Origin: JARDZU01 sp963730285
GTDB taxonomy: Bacteria; Actinomycetota; Acidimicrobiia; Spongiisociales; ZC4RG35
Assembly (NCBI GenBank): GCA_963730285.1
Contig: CAVSQY010000007.1
Span: 372,001 to 436,000, forward strand
Reading direction: 5' to 3'
Length of the DNA stretch: 64,000 nucleotides
The position numbers and the translations under genes were made by a program. The notes below the pieces were generated by a model. It saw only the letters and a program-made list of their open reading frames with translations, was not told the origin of the DNA and did not search any database. Of the stretch, positions 1 to 7,551 are shown piece after piece (position 1 is the first letter of the stretch; each line of letters starts with the position of its first letter).

Positions 1-595
1 AGCGGACCGGCCTGCCCAGGTGCCGGGTGGTCTCGCGCTCATGATTGTGGCCCACGAGCTTGTATGGGATCAGATTGTCGGACAGGTGGGCGGGGTCATT
101 GCGGGGGCCCGGCGTGGAGCCGGCGCCGGAGTAGCCCGACACCCCGAACACCGCTGGCACACCGCCGAGCACATCCAAGAGTGGAGCCAGTGAGAGTTGC
201 GTTGCTGTGGCGTAGCAACCGGGGTTGGCGATCCTACGCGCGCCCATCACCTTCTCCCGAAACAGTTCGGGCAGGCCATATACCCATTCGTCGTCGAATC
301 TGTGATCGGCCGAGATGTCGACGATGATGGTGTTTGGGCTCACCTTGGCCACGTAGGGCTCGCTGGCCCCATCGGGGAGGGCCAGGAAGACGACGTCGAC
401 TTCCCGCTCCGACAACTGGTCCGGCCCTATCGATTCGAAATATGAATCTTCGGCCCCCGGGACTGGCGATCCGTCCAACTCGCGCGAGCCGGCGAAGCCC
501 AGCTCCAGCACAGGGTGATCGGATACCAGACGGAGGATCTCACCCCCGGCATAGCCGCGCGCTCCGACGATTCCGACGGTATGAGCCTCGCTCAT
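1..595 (-). CDS. argC: N-acetyl-gamma-glutamyl-phosphate reductase (ArgC), partial, C-terminus beyond window
   Basis: NADPH-dependent reductase of arginine biosynthesis that converts N-acetylglutamyl phosphate to the semialdehyde. The first ~198 residues are present and the gene runs off the left edge. Translation of the minus strand gives an N-terminal Rossmann motif GIVGARGYAGGE, then VFLALPDGAS, and the active-site region ANPGCYATA with the catalytic Cys. The ATG overlaps the argB stop as ATGA, so the two are translationally coupled in the order argF'-argB-argC. Confidence 0.95.
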   Translation of the reverse strand, partial: MSEAHTVGIVGARGYAGGEILRLVSDHPVLELGFAGSRELDGSPVPGAEDSYFESIGPDQLSEREVDVVFLALPDGASEPYVAKVSPNTIIVDISADHRFDDEWVYGLPELFREKVMGARRIANPGCYATATQLSLAPLLDVLGGVPAVFGVSGYSGAGSTPGPRNDPAHLSDNLIPYKLVGHNHERETTRHLGRPVR

Positions 596-1914
596 GAGCT
601 GGAGAGAAAGGATTCGGGAAGCTCGACGATCGCCTCGACTCTCTTGGCGATCTCGGTGAAATCGTCGAGCCCGCGCCAGAAGATCGTCCACGGGCCGCGC
701 TTCACCGACCCCTCTGATTCTTCGATGTAGAAGGTGTTGAACCCGTTTTCGGTACGTGATCTCCACAGGAGCTGGGGGTAGGCGTCGACCAAGTGGGCCC
801 AGACCGTGCGCGCCAGGCCTTCCCCTCGGGCGTCTTCGAGTATGGCGAACTTGTCCAGGTAGGCGAACCCTTCGAGATTGGCCACCAGGGCACCGGCGCG
901 GAGGCTCTCGGATAGGAAAGCAGTCTCGAGATCGAGCTTGTCCCACCAATCGGTGTCGAGCGAGCGGCCGAACGCCTCTTCCACCAATTTCTCAACCTGA
1001 CCACGATCCAGGGTGGATTTGTCGTCGAAGCGGTCTATAAGCTCGCCACGACGCACCAGTGTCCCTGACCCACCGTGGGTGAACAGCTCCTTGACCAGGC
1101 CGGACGGTGTGGTGATGGAGACCGATGTGGACAGTGGACTGTCGTCGAGTAGGAGCTTTATCTCGCTCAGCTTGAGGCGCATCCCCGAATGGACCCATGG
1201 TTGGCCCATCAAGTGCTCGTAGTCGGAGGCGAGGTTGATCGTGTCGATTGCCTTCGCATCCTCGCCGAGCAGGCCCCCCGTCGCCGTCAGGAAGATGATC
1301 TTCATTGGTTGCACGGCGTGGACAAGGGACCTGGTGGCCGAATCGGCGTTCATGTTGACCAGTTGACCGCCGGGAGCGACACCGAGGCATGTCAGGATGG
1401 GTATGGCTCCAGAGTCGACGATCGACCTGATCATGGCGAGATGCACGCGGGTCGGTTCGCCGACCAACCCGTACTTCTCCTCGTCGACGTATTCCGCCTC
1501 GAATGCTCCTGCCGTGAGGCTGTGGGCGGCCACGCCCTGGGCGCGAACGGCTTCCACCAGGCGAATGTTCTGCTCGATGAATGTGTCCCGGGCCGCGTCG
1601 AGGGCCTCGCGGCTGGTCACGCGAAGACCGTCGATCTTCTCGGCCTCGATGCTGCGCTCCGCCAGCGTGCGATCGAGCTGCTGCCCTCCGCCATGGAGCA
1701 CTATCGGCGTCAGACCCACTGTGTGCAGGAATGCCAACGCCGCAGCGGTTTCCTCTAGGTGGTCATCGAGGATTGCACCGCCCACCTTGATCACCGCGAA
1801 GCGGGATCGGTCTACCTCGGAGAATCGCTGGAGATAGGACCTGATCTCCTTGCCATCGCTCATGTTGGACAAGAGTTGGACGATCGTCTGCCGGACGTCT
1901 CTGTCGGGTGTCAT
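592..1914 (-). CDS. argB: Bifunctional N-acetylglutamate synthase/kinase (kinase-GNAT fusion)
   Basis: 440 residues, far longer than a plain acetylglutamate kinase (~300). Residues 1-~290 form an amino-acid kinase domain with KVGG at 43-46 and HGGG at 74-77. Residues ~300-440 look like the GNAT domain of vertebrate-type N-acetylglutamate synthases (YLDKFAI and DARGEGLA acetyl-CoA loop region). This architecture is known from Xanthomonas and Maricaulis enzymes that carry out both the first step (acetyl-CoA + glutamate) and the second (phosphorylation). It lies between argF' and argC with a 4-nt overlap to argC. That both activities are present here is inferred from the architecture. Confidence 0.9.
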   Translation of the reverse strand: MTPDRDVRQTIVQLLSNMSDGKEIRSYLQRFSEVDRSRFAVIKVGGAILDDHLEETAAALAFLHTVGLTPIVLHGGGQQLDRTLAERSIEAEKIDGLRVTSREALDAARDTFIEQNIRLVEAVRAQGVAAHSLTAGAFEAEYVDEEKYGLVGEPTRVHLAMIRSIVDSGAIPILTCLGVAPGGQLVNMNADSATRSLVHAVQPMKIIFLTATGGLLGEDAKAIDTINLASDYEHLMGQPWVHSGMRLKLSEIKLLLDDSPLSTSVSITTPSGLVKELFTHGGSGTLVRRGELIDRFDDKSTLDRGQVEKLVEEAFGRSLDTDWWDKLDLETAFLSESLRAGALVANLEGFAYLDKFAILEDARGEGLARTVWAHLVDAYPQLLWRSRTENGFNTFYIEESEGSVKRGPWTIFWRGLDDFTEIAKRVEAIVELPESFLSSS

Positions 1915-2915
1915 GGCGTTTGGTTGATCAGCTTCGTCATGATCGCCTTTTGCACATGCAACCGGTTCTCGGCTTCCTCATAGGCGATACAGGAGTCGCT
2001 GTCGAACACGGCATCGGTCATGATCACATTTCGTCTCATAGGGAGACAGTGGCTCACGATCGCCTGGTTGGTGAGCGACATCTTTTCTTCGTCGACGAGA
2101 AAGTGGCGGAATGTGTCTCGCACCGGCCTCTCCTGGTCCCAGCGACCGAAGTAGGGGATTGCGCCCCAGCTCTTGGCATAGACCACATCGGCCCCTTGGT
2201 ATGCCGATTCGATGTCATGGGTCACTGTGACCTTCCGCCCGTTCGCCTCAGCATCGTGTCGGGCTATCTCCAGATATCGGTCGTCGAGGGTGTACTCATC
2301 GGTGGGGCAAAGCAGGGTCACGTCCATCCCGAACTTTGCGGCTGCGATCAGCGCCGAGTTCGCGACCGCGGTGTTCAGGGGATTGGGGTGATAGCTCCAG
2401 GCGAGGAGATAATGTTTCCCGTCCAGGGGCCCCAGGCGCTCCTGGAGAGCCATGATGTGCGCCATCTCCTGGCACGGGTGGGTGATGGTCTCCATATTTA
2501 TCACCGGCACGTCGGAGTACCGCGAAAAAGACTGGAGGATCTTGTCCTTCCGGTCCTCCGCCCAATCCTGGAACTTTGGGAAGGCCCGTATCCCGATCAG
2601 GTCACAGTATCGGGAGAGCACCTTGGCGGCCTCCTTGACATGCTCCTCGGCCTCGCCCAGCATCACCGCGCCCTCTTCGAACTCGAGTGGCCACATTCCC
2701 CCTGATGGCGAGAGGACTACGGCATGACCTCCCAACTCGCTCGCACCTACGTCGAATGAGGTCCTGGTGCGTAGTGAGTTGTTGAGGAAGAGCAACGCGA
2801 TGGTCTTGTCCTTGAGTTGGCTGCCGAAAGGCGACTCTTTGAATCGGCGCGCCTGGTCGACCATCGATTGGAGATCGGCCCGGGTCCAGTCGTAGGTGTT
2901 GAGGAAGTGCCTCAT
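1911..2915 (-). CDS. argF': N-acetylornithine carbamoyltransferase (ArgF'-type)
   Basis: 334 residues from the chosen ATG. Transcarbamylase motifs: SLRTRTSF (carbamoyl phosphate binding), HPCQE, and HCLPMRRNV near the C-terminus. As I recall the family, the protein follows the Xanthomonas N-acetylornithine enzyme closely from its start (RHFLNTYDWTRA) to its end (EAENRLHVQKAIM), and keeps Glu in the AEEHV segment, where succinylornithine enzymes have Pro. It would convert N-acetylornithine to N-acetylcitrulline. The reading frame extends to a TTG at 2951, but homologues start at the MRHFLN position. The stop overlaps the argB start by 4 nt. Confidence 0.87.
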   Translation of the reverse strand: MRHFLNTYDWTRADLQSMVDQARRFKESPFGSQLKDKTIALLFLNNSLRTRTSFDVGASELGGHAVVLSPSGGMWPLEFEEGAVMLGEAEEHVKEAAKVLSRYCDLIGIRAFPKFQDWAEDRKDKILQSFSRYSDVPVINMETITHPCQEMAHIMALQERLGPLDGKHYLLAWSYHPNPLNTAVANSALIAAAKFGMDVTLLCPTDEYTLDDRYLEIARHDAEANGRKVTVTHDIESAYQGADVVYAKSWGAIPYFGRWDQERPVRDTFRHFLVDEEKMSLTNQAIVSHCLPMRRNVIMTDAVFDSDSCIAYEEAENRLHVQKAIMTKLINQTP

Positions 2916-2954
2916 CAGCCGCAGTTTCGTTGGCCGATGACGCAAATCCAAAGC

Positions 2955-2986
2955 GCCGGATAGCTCGGATATCCGCGCTATCCGGC
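2955..2986. promoter_or_regulatory. Inverted repeat upstream of the arg operon (operator or weak terminator)
   Basis: Ten-base arms GCCGGATAGC / GCTATCCGGC are separated by 12 nt that contain a second palindrome, GGATATCC. It sits 40-70 nt upstream of argF' and just after the SIMPL gene stop. There is no T-run, so an operator is at least as likely as a terminator. The function is inference. Confidence 0.4.
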
Positions 2987-3002
2987 CTTGTGTCCGGAAC
3001 GA

Positions 3003-3752
3003 TCAAGCTCCCAGGGCGAATTCGACCTGCAGGGTGATGGTGACTGCGGACGTCCCGGGCTCGATCGGGGTAATCGCCCGTTCGGCGCCACCCGCATCAC
3101 TGGCGTAGCTGATGGGGGTCGGTGGCGTGGCCACCGTCTCGGTGATAGACAGGGCCGAGCCCAGATCCTGTCCGGAGAGAGAGGCCAATTGCTCAGCCTT
3201 GGCCAGGGCATCGTTCCAGGCCGCCTCGCGAGCCGCGGACAGCATTTCGGCGTTGTCCTCGATGCTGAAGCTGAGCCCGTTGACCCTGACTTCGTCGCCA
3301 GCCGCACCAGTCACCGAGTCGAGGACCGAGCCCGTCTCCTCGACGTTCCTGATCTTGGCCACGACCGAGTTGCTCACCCGGTACCCAACGAGTCGCTCTT
3401 GGTTTCCCGAGTAGTCGTACTCGGGGTAGATGGAGTAGTTGGTGGTGGTGATGTCTTCCTTGGCCACACCGTTGGAAGTCAGTGCCCCGATCAAGGCGTC
3501 GGCCTTGTCGGCGGCCTGGGAAGCCGCCTGATCGACCGAATCGGCGAGCACCGAGACGCCCAGGTCGACCTCGACCGTGTCCGGTGTGCCCTTGACCTCG
3601 CCAACACCTGATACTGAGATTCCGGTATTCGACGAGCCCGGGGTGTTCAGGGTGATGCTCTGTGGAGTGCCACCGCATGCCGCCAGAATCACCGCCAAAC
3701 CGCCGACCACTGCGATTGCGATTGGGCCGAGACGTGTTTTTGTTTCGATCAT
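3003..3752 (-). CDS. SIMPL-domain (DUF541) lipoprotein
   Basis: 249 residues. A lipoprotein signal peptide ends in a lipobox VILAAC with Cys26, so the protein is probably anchored on the outer face of the cytoplasmic membrane. The rest is a SIMPL/DUF541 domain: the opening GISVSGVGEVKGTPDTVEVD, the helix rich in Ala/Asp around QAASQAADKADALIGAL, and TTTNYSIYPEYDY are typical. The family (BP26, YggE) is linked to envelope or oxidative stress but has no assigned biochemical activity. It stands alone between the arg operon and the atl/upp pair. Confidence 0.85.
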   Translation of the reverse strand: MIETKTRLGPIAIAVVGGLAVILAACGGTPQSITLNTPGSSNTGISVSGVGEVKGTPDTVEVDLGVSVLADSVDQAASQAADKADALIGALTSNGVAKEDITTTNYSIYPEYDYSGNQERLVGYRVSNSVVAKIRNVEETGSVLDSVTGAAGDEVRVNGLSFSIEDNAEMLSAAREAAWNDALAKAEQLASLSGQDLGSALSITETVATPPTPISYASDAGGAERAITPIEPGTSAVTITLQVEFALGA

Positions 3753-3836
3753 GCAGGTTGGACGATGGGACCGCCCGAGCGGTTCCTCAACCGATGCTGT
3801 CCCCGGCCGAAGTGTTCGTTGAGCCGGAGCTGTTCG

Positions 3837-4103
3837 TCAGCCGATCACCCGGTGGCCTATCAGAGCCACTCCCTCGGCCTCGAGCAACTTGGCCTGTCTA
3901 CCGGGATTAGGCGTCTTGAGTCTGCCCCCTGAGCCAACCACGCGCCACCAGGGAAGGTCGGCGTCGCTGGTCCTGAGGATCGACCCCACCCCACGCGCAG
4001 CCCCAGGGAATCCTGCCTGAGCGGCAACTTCCCCATACGTGACCACCTCACCGCGTTCGAGCGACGAGACCACCGAGACAACGGCGTCCTCGAAGTCGGT
4101 CAA
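3837..4103 (-). CDS. Alkyltransferase-like protein (MGMT-family DNA-binding protein without catalytic Cys)
   Basis: 88 residues: the winged-helix DNA-binding half of O6-methylguanine methyltransferases (VVTYGEVAAQAGFPGAARGVG, recognition helix region). The active-site motif PCHR of true methyltransferases is PWWRVV here, so no alkyl transfer is expected. ATL proteins flag O6-alkylguanine for nucleotide excision repair. The chosen start is TTG, overlapping the upp stop as TTGA; the longer upstream frame is only the upp shadow. Co-transcription with upp is inferred from this overlap. Confidence 0.85.
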   Translation of the reverse strand: MTDFEDAVVSVVSSLERGEVVTYGEVAAQAGFPGAARGVGSILRTSDADLPWWRVVGSGGRLKTPNPGRQAKLLEAEGVALIGHRVIG

Positions 4104-4720
4104 ACCGTCCCGAACAGGCGGTCGCCCATGTCCCCGAGCCCAGGGGCGATGTAGAAGTGCTCGTCGAGCTGCCGGTCGAGTGAGGCGGCGACGATCCGTA
4201 CGTCCGGGTGGTCCGCCTCCATGCGCGCGACGCCGGGGGGCGCCGTCACCACGCATACCGCGGTTATCTCCTTGGCCCCCTTCTCCTTGACCTTGCCGAC
4301 AGCCCAGGAGAGGGATCCGCCCGTGGCGAGCATGGGCTCGAGTATGAGCACGCGAGCCGAGCTCATGTCAGGGAACTTGGTGTAGTACTCGTTTGGCTCG
4401 GCCGTCTCTTCATTGCGTTGGACCCCGGCGAAACCTATCGCAGCGTCTGGCACGAGGGCGAGGACCGACTCGAGGAGGCCCAGACCGGCCCTGAGCACCG
4501 CCACGGCCACCACCGGTCGTCGCAGCTGGAGACCCGAAGTGGTCTCGAGTGGGGTCTCGATCGCGGATTCCTGGGTTGGCATGTCGGATAGCGCCTCGGC
4601 GACTAACAGGTATCCGAGCCGTTCCGCGGTTTGGCGGAACAACGGCGGTTCGGTTCCCTTGTCACGCAGGATGGTGAGGAGATCGGCGGCGAGAGGATGA
4701 TCGAGAAGGGTGAGGGCCAT
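4100..4720 (-). CDS. upp: Uracil phosphoribosyltransferase
   Basis: 206 residues, the usual length. Converts uracil + PRPP to UMP. The PRPP-binding loop is LEPMLATGGS, and the uracil-binding C-terminus is PGLGDMGDRLFGT. There is no Shine-Dalgarno sequence, but TAACCT lies 6 nt before the ATG, which fits a leaderless mRNA. A cytosine deaminase gene at 33766-34209 could supply its substrate. Confidence 0.95.
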   Translation of the reverse strand: MALTLLDHPLAADLLTILRDKGTEPPLFRQTAERLGYLLVAEALSDMPTQESAIETPLETTSGLQLRRPVVAVAVLRAGLGLLESVLALVPDAAIGFAGVQRNEETAEPNEYYTKFPDMSSARVLILEPMLATGGSLSWAVGKVKEKGAKEITAVCVVTAPPGVARMEADHPDVRIVAASLDRQLDEHFYIAPGLGDMGDRLFGTV

Positions 4721-4726
4721 GTGGGA

Positions 4727-4732
4727 AGGTTA
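4727..4732 (-). promoter_or_regulatory. -10 box TAACCT, leaderless promoter of upp
   Basis: TAACCT ends 6 nt before the upp ATG, so transcription would start at or next to the start codon. One of a series with the same spacing in this window. Confidence 0.55.
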
Positions 4733-4765
4733 TTCAACCCGCGGGCCGAGCGGGCTGCGACCCAC

Positions 4766-5524
4766 TCATCCCACCTGGATTGGCCCGGCAAGAAGACTCT
4801 CCAGCCCCTCCGACCAGTAGACGCGGTCTCCGGTGATGAAGAGGAGCTCGTAGCCGGGATAGCCCGACATCCACCTCAGGTCATCGACGCCACCGGAGTA
4901 GATGGCAGTTGACAATGCGTCGGCGATTGCCAACTCGGGACCGACAACGGTGACCGATTCCAGGCTTCCGTCGGCCCCCCGCACGTGATCACCGCGCTCA
5001 TAGCTGCCCGAGGTGGCGATTGCGCCAGAGGTGATCGAAAGGACGGCCGCCATCGAATCCGATTCGCCCGGGTGCTGGATCCCGATGCTCCACGGGAGCT
5101 GCTCGGTCCCCCCTGCGGAAAGCACGTCACCGCCCATATTGATCGAATAGCTCCGACATCCACCGGCCACCAGGATCCGTCCCACCATGTCACCTGCCCA
5201 CCCCTTCGCGTAGGCGGAGGGGTCGAGGGGCACGTTGCCGGTCTCGTTGCGGTGTTGAAATCGACCTTCGGTGCCTTCAACCAGTCTGTCGCAGGCGGCC
5301 AGGACCTCTCTGACCTCGATGGGCGCTCGCCCGAGATCCAACTCCCCTCGCCCGATCCGAGAGATGTGGCTGTCCTCGATGAACGTGGAGAGCGACTCTT
5401 CGATGCGTCTCACTTCGGCGAATGCCTGGTCGATGATCGATGGGTCAACGATCCCCCTACTGGCGATCGAGACCACCGTTCCCATGTGGTGCTCCACCCG
5501 CCGCTGTGACATCAGAAGGCTCAT
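4766..5524 (-). CDS. apbE: FAD:protein FMN transferase (ApbE family)
   Basis: 252 residues, on the short side for the family. Transfers FMN from FAD onto a Thr of a target protein outside the cytoplasm. Visible motifs: the opening HMGTVVSIAS, AYAKGWAGDMVGRIL, INMGGDVLSAG, and IADALSTAIYSGG with the metal-binding Asp region. No clear signal peptide is visible from this start, so export or N-terminal anchoring is uncertain. The start overlaps the stop of the FMN-binding protein gene by 4 nt (ATGA), and that neighbour carries the acceptor motif. Confidence 0.88.
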   Translation of the reverse strand: MSLLMSQRRVEHHMGTVVSIASRGIVDPSIIDQAFAEVRRIEESLSTFIEDSHISRIGRGELDLGRAPIEVREVLAACDRLVEGTEGRFQHRNETGNVPLDPSAYAKGWAGDMVGRILVAGGCRSYSINMGGDVLSAGGTEQLPWSIGIQHPGESDSMAAVLSITSGAIATSGSYERGDHVRGADGSLESVTVVGPELAIADALSTAIYSGGVDDLRWMSGYPGYELLFITGDRVYWSEGLESLLAGPIQVG

Positions 5525-6042
5525 ATGCCGGCCGAGTCGAGAGCGCCCTGAAGACTGCGGGAATACCCCTGTGACGTGTACGTCGCGCCGCTGATGTTTT
5601 GGATGGAGGCACTCTGCGCCTCCAGCGCCTCGCTACGCAGCCAGGGCCCGGCCACGCTGCTGACGTAAGCCGAGTATTGACGCTCGTTTGGGAGTTGGAC
5701 ACCGATCACGTCAACCAGGCGGCCGTCCTCGAGCACGACCTCCACCTGCACCGTTCCCCAGCGTGTCGGAATCGCAGGGCCCGTCACGTCCACACTCTGG
5801 GGAGCCGCGGCCGTCGTTGTCGTCGTGGGAAGTGTCGTAGTCGTGGTCGACGTCGTCGATGTTGTGGTCGAACTGGTCGACGTGGTCGACGGCGTGGTGG
5901 TCGAGGGCTCCGCACTCGCCTCGACCTGTGCGGTCGACACGAGTGTGGTGACGGCAGCGGCAAGTGGGTCCTTCGTCTCGAACTGAACGAGGAGAGCCAG
6001 GGCCGCGATCGTGGTTCCGATGGTTGTCAGGGCACGTCTCAT
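5521..6042 (-). CDS. Exported FMN-binding-domain protein with Ser/Thr linker
   Basis: 173 residues from the ATG at 6042 (the longer frame runs into the reductase gene). A hydrophobic N-terminus (residues 7-20) serves as signal or anchor, followed by a low-complexity Thr/Ser linker at ~45-80 and an FMN-binding domain at ~90-173. The motif SGATYTS at 151-157 is the flavinylation signature, with Thr156 the expected FMN attachment site. The protein would be an extracytosolic electron carrier between the membrane reductase upstream and an unknown acceptor. Confidence 0.88.
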   Translation of the reverse strand: MRRALTTIGTTIAALALLVQFETKDPLAAAVTTLVSTAQVEASAEPSTTTPSTTSTSSTTTSTTSTTTTTLPTTTTTAAAPQSVDVTGPAIPTRWGTVQVEVVLEDGRLVDVIGVQLPNERQYSAYVSSVAGPWLRSEALEAQSASIQNISGATYTSQGYSRSLQGALDSAGI

Positions 6043-6053
6043 GAAGCCTCTCT

Positions 6054-7466
6054 TCAGTAGCTGAAACGCTCGAGGTGAATCTGGTCGCTGGTCACTCCAG
6101 CCTTCCGGAGCCCCTGCTGGGCGGAGGCGAGAAGCGATGGAGGCCCGCAAACGAACACATCCCGCTCGGCGATGTCGGGGTACCGGGCAAGGAGCGACTC
6201 GGTCCGAAGCGGATCATCTTTGCTCGATGTCCCTGAGATGGCCGAGTAGGAAACTTCCAGCCCGTAACCCCGCTCGTGTTGGATTTGGTCGAGCTCGGCC
6301 AGGAGTGCGGCGTCTGCCCTGGTCCTGGTCCGGTACAGCAGGTCGACCTCACCCGGGCGTCGATCGAGATCCTCGTAGATGGAACGGATCGGGCTTATCC
6401 CGATCCCTCCTCCGATGAGGAGGATCTTGCGTCTGCTGGCCCGCGCCGTTGTGAAGGTTCCATAAGGCCCCTCGGCCATGACCCTGGTCCCGACAGGAAT
6501 CCTGGACATCATCCCCGTGTCGTCTCCCACTTGTTTGACGGTGAACCGGAGGGCCTTGCCGTCTGGCCTCGCGGAGAGGGAGAAGGGGTGCCCTTTCCAC
6601 CACATGTCTCGGCGCAGAAATCGCAGTATGAAGAATTGCCCAGCTTCCACTCTGAGATGTGAGAGACCCCTACCGCTGAGGGTGATGGTCATCACATCGT
6701 CGGTCTCCTGTCGGACCTCGGCGATTCGGAGGTTGTGACGCACCATCCTCTCGAACGGCGTGATCCATCTGAATCCGAGCAGGAGGAGAGCCGTGGCTGC
6801 GTACAGGCCGATCCAGTACCAACGTGCCCAGGGATCATCGACGAAGTCGACACCCGCCACGATTTGGTGCATGAAGGAGAGAGCCACCGCCAGATATGCG
6901 TAGAGATGTACGAACCACCACGTCTCATAGCGGAGTTTCTTCCGAGCCCACCTGACGGATGTGAGAGCGATCGCCACCAGAAGAGCCAGGCCAACGATCG
7001 CCGACAACATCCACTGGTGGCCATTGACGAAATCCACCAGTTGTGCCCAGGCACCGCCCTCCAGCCCGGCCGAATACCCCATCGTGGTGAACACAGCGTG
7101 GGCGACGAGTAGAACGGTGGCGGCAAACCCAGTCCAGCGATGCCAGAGATTCAGGCGGTCCATCCCGTATCGCCGTTCGATCCATGGGACACGCGCCACC
7201 AGCACCAATAGAACCAAGACTGCCGCTGTCCCGTATAGCGCGGTTATGTCACCGGCTGCGCTGAGGGCGCCTCCAGGTACATCGACCGTCGCCAGGTTGC
7301 CATGTCGCAGCCACATCGCTGCGATCACGATGGCGTTGAGGGCAAGAAGCCAGCCGAGGTCGAAGCCGCCGACCGGCGATGGGCGTGGGCGAAGCGGGCC
7401 GGCGTGTTGGGGAGTCACGTCCGGTCCAGTTCGCCCGGTGTCTGCTGTGGTGCGCTCCCGGAGCAT
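6054..7466 (-). CDS. Membrane ferric-reductase-like flavoprotein oxidoreductase
   Basis: 470 residues. The N-terminal half has about six membrane helices with paired His typical of b-haem ferric reductase domains (LWHRWTG, LVAHAVF, WWFVHLYAY, SFMHQI). The C-terminal half is a ferredoxin-NADP reductase module: FAD motif HPFSLSA, nucleotide-binding GGGIGISPIRS, and C-terminal VFVCGPPSLL. It would pass electrons from cytosolic NAD(P)H across the membrane. The gene lies 11 nt upstream of the FMN-binding protein gene and then apbE. No Shine-Dalgarno or -10 signal is obvious before the ATG, so the start is less certain. Confidence 0.87.
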   Translation of the reverse strand: MLRERTTADTGRTGPDVTPQHAGPLRPRPSPVGGFDLGWLLALNAIVIAAMWLRHGNLATVDVPGGALSAAGDITALYGTAAVLVLLVLVARVPWIERRYGMDRLNLWHRWTGFAATVLLVAHAVFTTMGYSAGLEGGAWAQLVDFVNGHQWMLSAIVGLALLVAIALTSVRWARKKLRYETWWFVHLYAYLAVALSFMHQIVAGVDFVDDPWARWYWIGLYAATALLLLGFRWITPFERMVRHNLRIAEVRQETDDVMTITLSGRGLSHLRVEAGQFFILRFLRRDMWWKGHPFSLSARPDGKALRFTVKQVGDDTGMMSRIPVGTRVMAEGPYGTFTTARASRRKILLIGGGIGISPIRSIYEDLDRRPGEVDLLYRTRTRADAALLAELDQIQHERGYGLEVSYSAISGTSSKDDPLRTESLLARYPDIAERDVFVCGPPSLLASAQQGLRKAGVTSDQIHLERFSY

Positions 7467-7551
7467 GATCGATCATTGCTCGTGGGGCTGGGATCGGGCG
7501 AAGAGCAACCTGAGACTGTGCTGAGAGTCGCACCCTCGGATCGGGCGCCGG

